From Flavobacteriales bacterium UBA7325 (GTDB lineage: Bacteria > Bacteroidota > Bacteroidia > Flavobacteriales_D > Crocinitomicaceae), in contig DKPV01000069.1 of NCBI GenBank assembly GCA_002471375.1, positions 1 through 17,085 of the forward strand: a stretch of DNA of 17,085 nucleotides. Reading direction: 5' to 3'. Position numbers and translations under genes: made by a program. Below, piece after piece: positions 7,420-14,964 of this stretch (position 1 is its first letter; every line of letters starts with the position of its first letter). The notes below the pieces were generated by a model, which made no database searches, had not been told where the DNA came from, and saw nothing but the letters and a program-made list of their open reading frames with translations.

Positions 7420-8308
7420 CGCTTACCGATTGCTGATGCTTCTGCTTTTTTTTATAAGTGCAGAGCAGACTTTTTCTCAAACCGAAAACGTACGTTCTTA
7501 CCCTATGTCTGAGAAGGCACTTCTCTGGCAAATTGAAGGTCCAAAAGTTAAGAACAAATGCTATTTGTTCGGTACAATGCATATCATTCCATCTGAATCT
7601 TTTTTCTTTCCAAAAAAATTGGAGAAGGCAATAACCAAGTCTGAGCGCCTTGTTATGGAGATAGGTAATCTCCCAGATCAAACAGAACTATTGGGCCTTC
7701 TGACACTTGAAGATGAAACTCTGAATGATTTCCTAGATAAACTTCAAATGGACTCATTAAAGATCTGGGTTAAGTCCAACATGGGATTTGAGGGTGAAAT
7801 CTTCAACTCGATTATCGCAACGATGAAACCCGTGGCGATTGTACAAATGGCGACCCAACTAAAATTTGGTGATGATCTTTCGTCTTACGAACTCTCTTTA
7901 CAGGACATTGCACTTGAAAATAATCAAGAAATTCAAGGCCTTGAAACAGTAGAAAAGCAACTCAGTTTATTTGACGATCTATCAAAGAATGATCAGGCAG
8001 ACCTCATCATGGATGCTATTCGAGACGATGAAAGGTCTCAATTAATCAATAATGAGCTACTCGAGAAATATATGGCCCAAGATATTGACGGGCTATATCA
8101 ACTTGTGACAAAAAACGACGATGTTATCATGCGTCAACAAACGGTTTTTCTGAATGATCGTAATCTAGATTGGATACCAAAAATAAAATTCATGCTTTCT
8201 GAAAAGAAGACATTCATCGCTGTTGGAGCTGGACATCTTGGTGGACCGCAGGGAGTGATTCGTTTGCTAGAAAAAGAAGGCTACACACTTACACCCATTA
8301 AGCTATGA
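7406..8308 (+). CDS. Secreted TraB/GumN family protein
   Basis: I place the start at the ATG at 7406 (300 residues). It gives a signal peptide (MTKSS, then a Leu/Phe-rich core, ending at TFSQ, residue 25). Starting further upstream at 7211 would add 65 residues read out of frame inside the methyltransferase gene, with no signal peptide. The mature protein shows the two family hallmarks: YLFGTMH (53-59) with E85 in VMEIG downstream, and VGAGHLGG (273-280) with H277 near the C-terminus. The family includes Tiki-type metalloproteases, and the two His plus Glu are the proposed active residues. The substrate is unknown; the likely location is periplasm or outer surface. The stop overlaps the next ATG by four bases. 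Confidence 0.85.
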   Translation: MTKSSAYRLLMLLLFFISAEQTFSQTENVRSYPMSEKALLWQIEGPKVKNKCYLFGTMHIIPSESFFFPKKLEKAITKSERLVMEIGNLPDQTELLGLLTLEDETLNDFLDKLQMDSLKIWVKSNMGFEGEIFNSIIATMKPVAIVQMATQLKFGDDLSSYELSLQDIALENNQEIQGLETVEKQLSLFDDLSKNDQADLIMDAIRDDERSQLINNELLEKYMAQDIDGLYQLVTKNDDVIMRQQTVFLNDRNLDWIPKIKFMLSEKKTFIAVGAGHLGGPQGVIRLLEKEGYTLTPIKL

Positions 8309-8757
8309 AATACTTCAATCTACTCCTTCTTGCAATCGTTTCAATTTCAATCGTAGCTTGCACTACGTATAGCGATGAAGAGATGAGTGACTTTGACAAA
8401 AAAATCGCTAAATACTTGGATAAAGAAGGAACTGAATGTAAGAAATCGGATTCTGGACTGTATTACAAAATTATCGAAGAAGGCGAAGGTGATTTGATCC
8501 AATACAAGGATGTTGTAACTTTCACCTATACCGGCAAACTCTTGAATGGAGAAATATTTGACCACCAAAAAGAACCTGTGGAATTTTCTGTTGACAAATT
8601 GATAGGAGCCTGGAAAGAAATCATGCTTCTGACGAAAAAAGGTTCAAAAGTATTTTTAGCCGCACCACCACAACTGGGCTACGGAGACAACAAATTAGAT
8701 GACATTCCAGCTAACTCTGTTCTGATCTACGAGATGGAGATTCTGGGGGTAGAATAA
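8305..8757 (+). CDS. FKBP-type peptidyl-prolyl isomerase lipoprotein
   Basis: A 150-residue lipoprotein. The hydrophobic leader ends in a lipobox IVAC with Cys19 as the lipidated residue. The FKBP domain (about 50-149) shows GLYYKI (51-56), VVTFTYTGKLLNGEIFD (70-86), the substrate-pocket Trp103 in GAWKEI, KKGSKVFLAAPPQLGYGD (111-128) and a final strand LIYEMEILGV. Several pocket residues of FKBP12 have counterparts (Tyr in YTG, Phe-Asp in IFD, Trp103, Tyr126), so isomerase or chaperone activity in the periplasm is plausible. The linker (20-45) is charged. It is translationally coupled to the TraB-like gene (ATGA overlap). No terminator is visible after it. Confidence 0.9.
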   Translation: MKYFNLLLLAIVSISIVACTTYSDEEMSDFDKKIAKYLDKEGTECKKSDSGLYYKIIEEGEGDLIQYKDVVTFTYTGKLLNGEIFDHQKEPVEFSVDKLIGAWKEIMLLTKKGSKVFLAAPPQLGYGDNKLDDIPANSVLIYEMEILGVE

Positions 8758-8776
8758 CCGGTTAACTCCCTCCTTC

Positions 8777-8804
8777 TTCTAATACAATAACTCCATTATC
8801 TTTT
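8777..8804 (+). promoter_or_regulatory. Weak promoter-like site before the EreA/ChaN-like gene
   Basis: TATCTTTT at 8797-8804 is one mismatch from TAnnTTTG, with TTC at 8777-8779 (17-base spacer). It lies in the 78-base gap after the FKBP gene and could give the downstream gene its own start. Support is weak. Confidence 0.25.
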
Positions 8805-8835
8805 CCGTTTGAAAATCGTAAATTAGGATTCTTAC

Positions 8836-9915
8836 ATGATCAAACTATGTCTCTTCACATTTCTATTCGCTGCAAGTTCAATCATTGGATTTAGTCAGTG
8901 CTCCGTATCATCTTGTTCATTCAACTCATTAGAAGTTCCCGATTCGGTGAACTTTATATTGCTAGGGGAAAATCATCAAATGAACAACACTGGGCACAAA
9001 CTAGAATTGATTAGGCATTTATATAATGAGTGGGGAGTGTACGAGATTGGTCTAGAATATCCACGAACCCTTGAGTATCGAGTCAATAAATATATAACAA
9101 CCGGCGACCCACGGGCACATCAGGAGATAAAAGATGTGTATTTCCAAAACCGATGGGATCAGATGGCCCTTCTTGAAGGAATCTATGAATTAAATCAACA
9201 AATAGGAGACGGTAGAAAGATTCATGTTAATTGTTTTGACATGGACTTAGATGCTAGTGATATTGCCTTAATAGAACTTGATGCGATGCTAAGCTATAGA
9301 GATGATGAACGCCTGGACACACTTCGTGGAATTCTTGAAGAAAACGTTGATGGTGATTATTTAGAAAAGACGATATATAAACTACGGAAGGAGTTGGTGG
9401 AGAACATTGACGTTTATTACGAATTGCTTGGAGACGATTTCTTTGCGCTCAACGATGCAATCGACGGTGCTGAAATATCAAATAATTATGATGATCTCTC
9501 ACTGGATAATGATACTTTATCTGCAGATCGGGAGGACTTCATCAGTAGCTCGTTAGATAAAGCACTTACGCGATCCGCTTCAAGGAAGATGCTCGTATTT
9601 ATAGGGAGTTACCACATAAGTAATTTTGAAGATGATGATATTTCAGAAAGCACTTCTTCGAATTACATCTTGAGAAGTGAATATAATAGGAATACCCTTT
9701 CAATTGTAACTGTCTATCACAATCACAAAAACTTTCCATTTTCTTTTTATTCATCTGGCTACAGTAATTATTTAGATTTGGAATTATTCAGTTATTTCAA
9801 AAAGCACAAGAAGCAATTCATGTTTCTCGGAAAAGAAAAATTCTTAGATTCCGAAGATTTATGTGATCGATTTGATGGTCTTCTCGTCAAAGACTGCACC
9901 AATCACTGGAGGTAA
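8836..9915 (+). CDS. Secreted EreA/ChaN/TraB-superfamily-like protein
   Basis: A 359-residue protein with a signal peptide (residues 1-21, ending GFSQ), followed by a Cys pair (C22, C27) that may form a disulfide. The core looks like the erythromycin-esterase/ChaN-like fold: ILLGENHQMNNTG (41-53) with E45 and H47, then the helix HKLELIRHLYNEW and the strand YEIGLEYP with E74. A late strand-loop MLVFIGSYHIS (252-262) carries H260. Positions and motif shapes (GxxH early, Glu after the next strand, GxxH late) match those of the TraB-like neighbour. No antibiotic-esterase activity is implied. The middle region (about 190-245) is acidic. The ligand or substrate is unknown. The superfamily assignment rests on motif reading and was not tested by profile search. 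Confidence 0.65.
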   Translation: MIKLCLFTFLFAASSIIGFSQCSVSSCSFNSLEVPDSVNFILLGENHQMNNTGHKLELIRHLYNEWGVYEIGLEYPRTLEYRVNKYITTGDPRAHQEIKDVYFQNRWDQMALLEGIYELNQQIGDGRKIHVNCFDMDLDASDIALIELDAMLSYRDDERLDTLRGILEENVDGDYLEKTIYKLRKELVENIDVYYELLGDDFFALNDAIDGAEISNNYDDLSLDNDTLSADREDFISSSLDKALTRSASRKMLVFIGSYHISNFEDDDISESTSSNYILRSEYNRNTLSIVTVYHNHKNFPFSFYSSGYSNYLDLELFSYFKKHKKQFMFLGKEKFLDSEDLCDRFDGLLVKDCTNHWR

Positions 9916-9946
9916 TCCATACTACTGATTTTGATACTATGAAGAT

Positions 9947-10732
9947 ATGTGTTACGATGTTCAAGCCAAGTTAGAATCTCAATTAAAACGTGCAATTCGA
10001 AAGAATTCTTCAGAAGAAGTAAATAGCATCTTAGAAAAGCTCGAAAAATTTCATGGAAGACCAATGTTCCATGTGTCTGGGTTTAATCATCCAGAGATGC
10101 TCATTTATACGAATGAGCAACCTGATATTCCTACAATTGCTCATTGGGGCTTGGTACCTCACTGGACAAAGGATGAGGCCTCTAAAGAAAAATTATGGAA
10201 TAGCACGCTGAACGCCAAAGGTGAAACCATATTCGAAAAGCCTTCATTCAAAGATTCAGCTATAGCAAAACGGTGTCTCATTCATATCGACGGTTTCTTT
10301 GAACATAAACACATTAATGGCAAATCATTTCCTCATTTCATTAAGCCAAAGGACAATAGTGTTCTTTCTTTAGGCGGTGTTTGGAGCGAATGGATTAACC
10401 CGAGAACCGAATTAATCGAAACTAGTTTTTCAATAGTGACTACAAGGGCTAATACTTTAATGTCTGACATTCATAACAACCCAAAGTTAAGTGAACCCAG
10501 AATGCCGTTAATACTTGATCATGAGAATGAAGAAGATTGGCTGCAAGGTGCACTAAGCGAAAATGAAATAGAAAAGTTTAAGAAGCTTATTAAGCCAGCT
10601 TCTGATCACGTCCTAGAAGCACATACCGTTGGAAGGCTATCTGGGAAAAACTTCAAAGGCAACAATGAATCGGTAACCGAAGAAGTTAACTATTCCGCAA
10701 TAGATGGAGGGGACCAATTGTCCATCTTCTAA
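9947..10732 (+). CDS. SRAP-family DNA-protein crosslink protein (HMCES/YedK-like)
   Basis: Shields abasic sites in single-stranded DNA by forming a thiazolidine link through the N-terminal Cys after Met removal. All key residues are visible in the 261-residue protein: Cys2 directly after Met1, which fixes the start codon; N89 in TLNAKGE; E119 in IDGFFEH; H176 in MSDIHNNP; also the conserved IAHWGLVPHW (64-73) and RMPLIL (185-190). The His is separated from RMP by eight residues, longer than in E. coli YedK. The gene starts 31 bases after the EreA-like gene and may share its transcript. It ends convergently with the 788-residue cargo gene. Confidence 0.92.
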   Translation: MCYDVQAKLESQLKRAIRKNSSEEVNSILEKLEKFHGRPMFHVSGFNHPEMLIYTNEQPDIPTIAHWGLVPHWTKDEASKEKLWNSTLNAKGETIFEKPSFKDSAIAKRCLIHIDGFFEHKHINGKSFPHFIKPKDNSVLSLGGVWSEWINPRTELIETSFSIVTTRANTLMSDIHNNPKLSEPRMPLILDHENEEDWLQGALSENEIEKFKKLIKPASDHVLEAHTVGRLSGKNFKGNNESVTEEVNYSAIDGGDQLSIF

Positions 10733-10794
10733 TCGGATTTCATTCGAGCTTGCACTTACCTCGAGACTAGCATCACAATTAAAATAATTCGCAT

Positions 10795-10823
10795 AAAAAA
10801 AGACCCTCACTAGCGTGAGAGCC
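10795..10823 (-). terminator. Rho-independent terminator of the 788-residue T9SS cargo gene
   Basis: In minus-strand RNA, GGCTCTCAC pairs with GTGAGGGTC around a GCTA loop (nine pairs, two of them G-U), followed by a run of seven U (A run at 10795-10801). Read on the plus strand, the two wobble pairs become C/A mismatches and there is no T run after the stem, so it works in the minus direction. Confidence 0.85.
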
Positions 10824-10844
10824 TTTCAATAAATTGTTAGAAAA

Positions 10845-13211
10845 TTATTGCTTAACCAATCGCGTTATTGCAATTCCTTCCGCTGTTAACGTCTTCATGA
10901 TATATAGTCCATTTCCAAACTCCTGCAAATTGATTTCGATTTGTTTCGCTTGATTTAACAAGATAGAACGAACATGCGCTCCTTTTGAATCAAAAATCTT
11001 AATCTCTCCATCAACAACACTGGCAAAATTCACTACGAATTTGCCTGAAGAAGGATTCGGTGCAATTGAAATTCCTAAATCAAGACCGGTATCAACCAGA
11101 GAGTTCGTTACAACGTTCGCACATGCTGATGTATCTGAACAAGAACCATCTGTAATAATCACAGCATAATCCCCTGTCACAGTTGGCTCGAACGCCTGAT
11201 TTGTTTCTCCAGCGATTGCTGAACTGTCCGAACAATCGATCCATTGATAAGACACTCCTGAGGCAGCTGCGGTTAAAACGCCTCCTGTTTCAGAGGTCGA
11301 TACATCGATTCCAGAAATAATAACATTCTGTGTTTGAGTTGCGATATTTCCATGACCATCATCATATGTCCATGTTACAACAGTTGTTCCTACAGTGGTA
11401 ATTGGGAATGAAACATCTGGTGTTCCCGTTAAGTTGCCCGCACATGCATCCGTAGCAGTTGGCGCTGTTGGCGCTGAAACTTCGCAAGAACCTGTTAGAT
11501 CTGCAAGAGAAGTTGTATCAGGAACTGGCACGACTGCGTCATTAATGATTACATCTTGTGTTTGTGTTGTAACATTTCCGTATGAATCAGTATAAGTCCA
11601 TGTAACAATAGTTGTCCCTTGTGAGTTAATTGGGAACGCTGCGTCGTTTGTACCTGTAAGTGAACCGTCACAGTTATCCGTTGCTGTCTGAACTGGCAAC
11701 GACAGGATAAAACATGCATCTGCTACAGGAGCCAAAGCAGCTACATCAGGAACTGGCCCTAGCGTATCCATTACAATTACTTGCGCAACACAAGAATCCT
11801 GATTCAATGAACCATCCGTAACAACAAGTGTCACAGGCGTAGCACTTGCTGAGCCAGCCATGAACGTTCCGAGTGCAATCGGAGTTGCTGCGGTACCATT
11901 GGTTGTTTCACCATCAAATACATTGATACCACTATAGGTCCAGTTAGTACTGGTAAAAGTTCCACCATTTGGTGTTTGAAGATTGTTTCTATACGCCCAA
12001 CCATCTAAGTATTCCCATGGTTGACCCGTACCATCTGTGTTTATATCTCCAAAAACATCAATTACAGCTCCTCCCTGGAACAACTCAACAGCATCATCAC
12101 CATTGATCAGCATTGAATTTGATACGTAATCTGCATTAAATCCGAAGAAGTTATTAAATCCAGCACTATCACTAGTCACATAGATATAAGTTCCAGCAGA
12201 TGCAGCTACAGCAGGAAACGTAAACTCCTCACCATCAGTACCTCCGCCGTTATTAGCAGATCCAACACCGAAATTTGATAAATCAGAAATGGCAGATGTC
12301 ACTAATAATTCAATTCCTTTTGGATGACCTCCTGGAAGTGGTCCATCGTATAAACCAGAAATCATTATTGGCGCTCCTCCTCCACCTAAAGCAACATCTG
12401 CACATGTGAAAGTTGTTTGCGAAGCAGTAAATGATAATCCAGCAGTACCACAGTTATCGATCGAACCTCCGTCCAAATCAGCACCAGTGATTGTAGCATT
12501 CCCCAAACCATCCAAGTATACTGTATGACTCTGACAGATTGCCGTTGGAGGTGTTGTACATGGTGGTGGTGAATAAGTCACAACCAACACAGGCGCAGTG
12601 CCAGCCTCTTTACTACCAAACCTACGGACTGTTCCAGAAGATCCTTCATCACCTATCATTATTAAACCGAAGTTAGTTGCCGGTGTATCGTACCAAGCCT
12701 GCACTACGGAGACAAAAGATGCCCCTGTTGCAAATACTTGATTACCGGTTGTGTTAGACATGTTTGAAAATGCCATAGGAGAAGCTACATAATCGCCACC
12801 GATAGTCGACCAAGCCGAAGTTCCATACATCGCGTCATTCCAAGTCGCATCCGGTGCAATTGCGGCAGATCCTGCGACACCTCCAGCTGATGCGCCCTCT
12901 CCGAAGGCAGTTGTAAGTGGATAGAGACTGTAAAAACTAGTCACACCACCACTATACTGATCAACATTGACTGTTAATTCAGCAGTTAAAATTGTAGATC
13001 CTGCAGGGATACTCGAAAAATCAAATTGCATTAGGGCACGACGTCTAAACGCGGACGAATTGGGACCTGCATAAAGCCTACCTTGTCCAGCCGAATTAAA
13101 TGGATTCTCGACATAGATGGAATTATCCTTAGTTGGATTTAGAGTTACTGACTGAGCTATACTCATTACCGTAAACGAAACAAAGAGAATTGTGGCGTAT
13201 AGTTTTTTCAT
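10845..13211 (-). CDS. Multidomain T9SS cargo protein: DNRLRE/CBM96-like, lamin-tail-like, HYR-like repeats, type A sorting domain
   Basis: A 788-residue exported protein. Residues 1-20 are a signal peptide (ends SIAQ). Residues 21-213 match the DNRLRE/CBM96 jelly-roll type, with the run RRRALMQFDFSSIP (57-69), FGLIMIG (181-187) and PVLVVTYS (207-214). About 220-277 begins an HYR-like beta-sandwich, interrupted by a lamin-tail-like module (about 280-450, with GIELLVTS, YIYVTSD and DAVELFQGGAVIDVFG). The HYR-like strand resumes at TPVTLVVTDGSLNQDSC (458-474). Two tandem HYR-like repeats follow (about 482-557 and 560-634), each with TATD.C.G.LTGT.D and TT.VTWTY.D..GN..TQTQ. Next is a Cys-containing Ig-like segment (635-702), and last the T9SS type A sorting domain (from IAPNPSSGKFVVNF at 716 to the end). 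Carbohydrate binding is an inference. Confidence 0.85.
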   Translation of the reverse strand: MKKLYATILFVSFTVMSIAQSVTLNPTKDNSIYVENPFNSAGQGRLYAGPNSSAFRRRALMQFDFSSIPAGSTILTAELTVNVDQYSGGVTSFYSLYPLTTAFGEGASAGGVAGSAAIAPDATWNDAMYGTSAWSTIGGDYVASPMAFSNMSNTTGNQVFATGASFVSVVQAWYDTPATNFGLIMIGDEGSSGTVRRFGSKEAGTAPVLVVTYSPPPCTTPPTAICQSHTVYLDGLGNATITGADLDGGSIDNCGTAGLSFTASQTTFTCADVALGGGGAPIMISGLYDGPLPGGHPKGIELLVTSAISDLSNFGVGSANNGGGTDGEEFTFPAVAASAGTYIYVTSDSAGFNNFFGFNADYVSNSMLINGDDAVELFQGGAVIDVFGDINTDGTGQPWEYLDGWAYRNNLQTPNGGTFTSTNWTYSGINVFDGETTNGTAATPIALGTFMAGSASATPVTLVVTDGSLNQDSCVAQVIVMDTLGPVPDVAALAPVADACFILSLPVQTATDNCDGSLTGTNDAAFPINSQGTTIVTWTYTDSYGNVTTQTQDVIINDAVVPVPDTTSLADLTGSCEVSAPTAPTATDACAGNLTGTPDVSFPITTVGTTVVTWTYDDGHGNIATQTQNVIISGIDVSTSETGGVLTAAASGVSYQWIDCSDSSAIAGETNQAFEPTVTGDYAVIITDGSCSDTSACANVVTNSLVDTGLDLGISIAPNPSSGKFVVNFASVVDGEIKIFDSKGAHVRSILLNQAKQIEINLQEFGNGLYIMKTLTAEGIAITRLVKQ

Positions 13212-13235
13212 ATTTATTTTGAGTTGATTGAAGGC

Positions 13236-13267
13236 TAAATATAACCATTTTAAGTACTAGAAAACAA
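13236..13267 (-). promoter_or_regulatory. Promoter of the 788-residue cargo gene
   Basis: The minus strand has TTG (complement of 13265-13267), a 21-base spacer and TATATTTA (complement of 13236-13243). This is one mismatch from the Bacteroidota TTG-N17-23-TAnnTTTG promoter, about 25 bases before the ATG at 13211. Confidence 0.5.
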
Positions 13268-13371
13268 GTTAAAACTCCTAAGGATTTCAACTTTCAATCA
13301 CATCAGGAACTATAAATCCTGACAATCAAAATAAAACCGATTTTAATCATGTCAAAATAAAATCAAACTGC

Positions 13372-13379
13372 TATTTTTG
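13372..13379 (+). promoter_or_regulatory. Putative -7 promoter element of sucD
   Basis: TATTTTTG matches TAnnTTTG and gives a leader of about 30 bases before the ATG at 13416. No clear TTG lies at the -33 distance. Confidence 0.4.
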
Positions 13380-13415
13380 GGCATCAAATTAAATCAAGAT
13401 TCAAAAACGACATTC

Positions 13416-14294
13416 ATGAGCGTATTAGTAGATAAAGATTCTAAAGTAATTGTACAAGGTTTTACAGGAAGTGAAGGAACATTTCATGCAGGTCAAATGA
13501 TCGAGTATGGAACGAATGTCGTAGGCGGTGTTACTCCGGGTAAAGGAGGGCAGACACATTTAGATCGTCCAGTATTTAATACAGTTTCAGAAGCAGTTGA
13601 AAAAGCAGCTGCAAACGTAACGATCATATTTGTACCACCAGCATTTGCAGCAGACGCCATTATGGAAGCAGCGAACGGAGGTATTAAAGTTATCATTTGT
13701 ATTACTGAAGGTATTCCAGTTAACGATATGGTTCGTGCTAAGGAATATATATCAGGATTCGATTGTACACTAGTTGGACCTAACTGTCCAGGTGTTATTA
13801 CTCCAGGAGAAGCGAAAGTTGGAATTATGCCAGGATTCGTATTCAAGAAAGGAAGTGTAGGAATTGTTTCGAAATCAGGAACATTAACATATGAAGCAGC
13901 TGATCAAGTTGTAAAAGCAGGTTTGGGAATAACAACTGCGATCGGAATCGGTGGAGATCCAATTATCGGAACTACAACGCAAGAGGCTGTTGAATTACTC
14001 ATGAATGATCCTGCTACTGAGGGTATCGTAATGATCGGTGAAATTGGTGGTAATCTTGAGGCAAAAGCAGCAAGATGGATTAAAGACAATGCTAGGAAAC
14101 CAGTAGTTGGTTTTATCGCTGGTGAAACTGCACCAAAAGGACGTACTATGGGACACGCTGGGGCAATTGTTGGAGGTGATGAAGATACTGCAGAGGCTAA
14201 GAAAAGAATTATGCGTGAGTGTGGAATTCACGTTGTGGATTCACCAGCACACATCGGATCTAAAATGGCGGAGGTATTAGGAGTAACTGCCTAA
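13416..14294 (+). CDS. sucD: Succinyl-CoA synthetase (succinate-CoA ligase) alpha subunit
   Basis: Pairs with SucC to interconvert succinyl-CoA and succinate with nucleotide phosphorylation in the TCA cycle. I start at the ATG at 13416 (MSVLVDKDSK..., 292 residues), the usual SucD N-terminus. A TTG at 13377 would add 13 residues and lies within the -7 element. The CoA-binding domain has GFTGSEGTFH (15-24) and YGTNVVGGVTPGKGG (31-45); GPNCPGVITP (121-130) and IVSKSGTLTYEA (150-161) follow. The phosphorylated histidine is H247 in GRTMGHAGAIVGG. No sucC is adjacent, so the beta subunit must be encoded elsewhere. The gene sits alone between its promoter element and a strong terminator. Confidence 0.95.
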   Translation: MSVLVDKDSKVIVQGFTGSEGTFHAGQMIEYGTNVVGGVTPGKGGQTHLDRPVFNTVSEAVEKAAANVTIIFVPPAFAADAIMEAANGGIKVIICITEGIPVNDMVRAKEYISGFDCTLVGPNCPGVITPGEAKVGIMPGFVFKKGSVGIVSKSGTLTYEAADQVVKAGLGITTAIGIGGDPIIGTTTQEAVELLMNDPATEGIVMIGEIGGNLEAKAARWIKDNARKPVVGFIAGETAPKGRTMGHAGAIVGGDEDTAEAKKRIMRECGIHVVDSPAHIGSKMAEVLGVTA

Positions 14295-14316
14295 TTATCC
14301 CAATTAAAATATTGAA

Positions 14317-14341
14317 GGCGATCTAGCGATCGCCTTTTTTT
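14317..14341 (+). terminator. Rho-independent terminator of sucD
   Basis: A perfect seven-base-pair stem GGCGATC/GATCGCC with the loop TAGC (14317-14334), followed by seven T. It begins 22 bases after the sucD stop codon. Confidence 0.92.
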
Positions 14342-14360
14342 ATGTCTATTACTCTCAAAT

Positions 14361-14390
14361 AAAAACCCCACACCGAATTATCGATGTGGG
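14361..14390 (-). terminator. Rho-independent terminator of the DUF4476 lipoprotein gene
   Basis: In minus-strand RNA, CCCACATCGA pairs with UCGGUGUGGG (ten pairs, one of them G-U) around a four-base loop, followed by five U (A run at 14361-14365). The wobble pair is a C/A mismatch on the plus strand, so the minus direction is favoured. It faces the sucD terminator with 19 bases between them. Confidence 0.85.
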
Positions 14391-14431
14391 ACTTTCTCTC
14401 CACTTACCACTCTAGGTTATCTTTCGGGTAT

Positions 14432-14830
14432 TTAGCTCATTGCGTCTATATAATCTCGTAGTTCATCTTTGCTACTCCCATATGTGAGTGCGTCAACTAC
14501 GTCTTCATAATTTTGTTGATCTTCTGTTTTCAAGTAAAGGAACTTCGCAATTTCAAGTTTGTTCGATTCAAATTGCATAGCACTCATCACTGTAATCACG
14601 TGTCTAGATTGAAAACATCTATCCTTTGCCAATCTTTGAGCTTTGTCTAAACGATCATCTTTGAACGGCTCATCCTCGATCTCAGATTTAAACTCCAAGG
14701 CTTCATCATCCGTTACGGCATTCAAGCAAACAAATACTTGAGGACCTGGTGGGTTCAATGCAATTCCATCATCGGTGATCACACATCCTGTTAATAAGAC
14801 TCCAACTAATAGTAATTTTAAAATTTTCAT
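14432..14830 (-). CDS. DUF4476-domain lipoprotein
   Basis: A 132-residue lipoprotein: hydrophobic leader with a lipobox LTGC (13-16; Cys16 lipidated), a short linker, then a helical DUF4476-type domain over about 40-130. Recognisable parts are FKSEIEDEPFKDDRLDKAQ (47-65), CFQSRHVITVMSAM (72-85), FESNKLEIAKFLY (87-99) and a C-terminal helix ending DELRDYI. The family is widespread in Bacteroidota and its function is unknown. It is divergent from the beta-propeller cargo gene and convergent with sucD. Confidence 0.8.
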   Translation of the reverse strand: MKILKLLLVGVLLTGCVITDDGIALNPPGPQVFVCLNAVTDDEALEFKSEIEDEPFKDDRLDKAQRLAKDRCFQSRHVITVMSAMQFESNKLEIAKFLYLKTEDQQNYEDVVDALTYGSSKDELRDYIDAMS

Positions 14831-14924
14831 AGGCGTTCATTTAATCGTTTGATGAGAGTAAATCAAATGCAATACCAAAATGTGCCAAATGAGATTTGTT
14901 AACGAATATTTAACTCATTTAAGC

Positions 14925-14932
14925 TATCTTTA
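14925..14932 (+). promoter_or_regulatory. Putative -7 element of the beta-propeller cargo gene
   Basis: TATCTTTA is one mismatch from TAnnTTTG, 32 bases before the ATG at 14965. The nearest TTTG (14895-14898) is 26 bases away, longer than the usual spacer. Confidence 0.35.
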
Positions 14933-14964
14933 ATGCGACCTAAAAGACAAACTTCGAGCAACCT

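Noticed and set aside
8836..9915. Macrolide (erythromycin) resistance esterase
   Set aside because: Only the general fold motifs are similar; the protein is secreted and lies in a non-resistance context, so antibiotic hydrolysis is not supported.
13377..13415. TTG start giving SucD 13 extra residues
   Set aside because: The TTG overlaps the putative -7 element, and the ATG at 13416 gives the standard SucD N-terminus.
13493..13846. 117-codon open frame on the minus strand within sucD
   Set aside because: Antisense shadow of a strongly coding gene; composition mirrors SucD codons and it has no recognisable domain.
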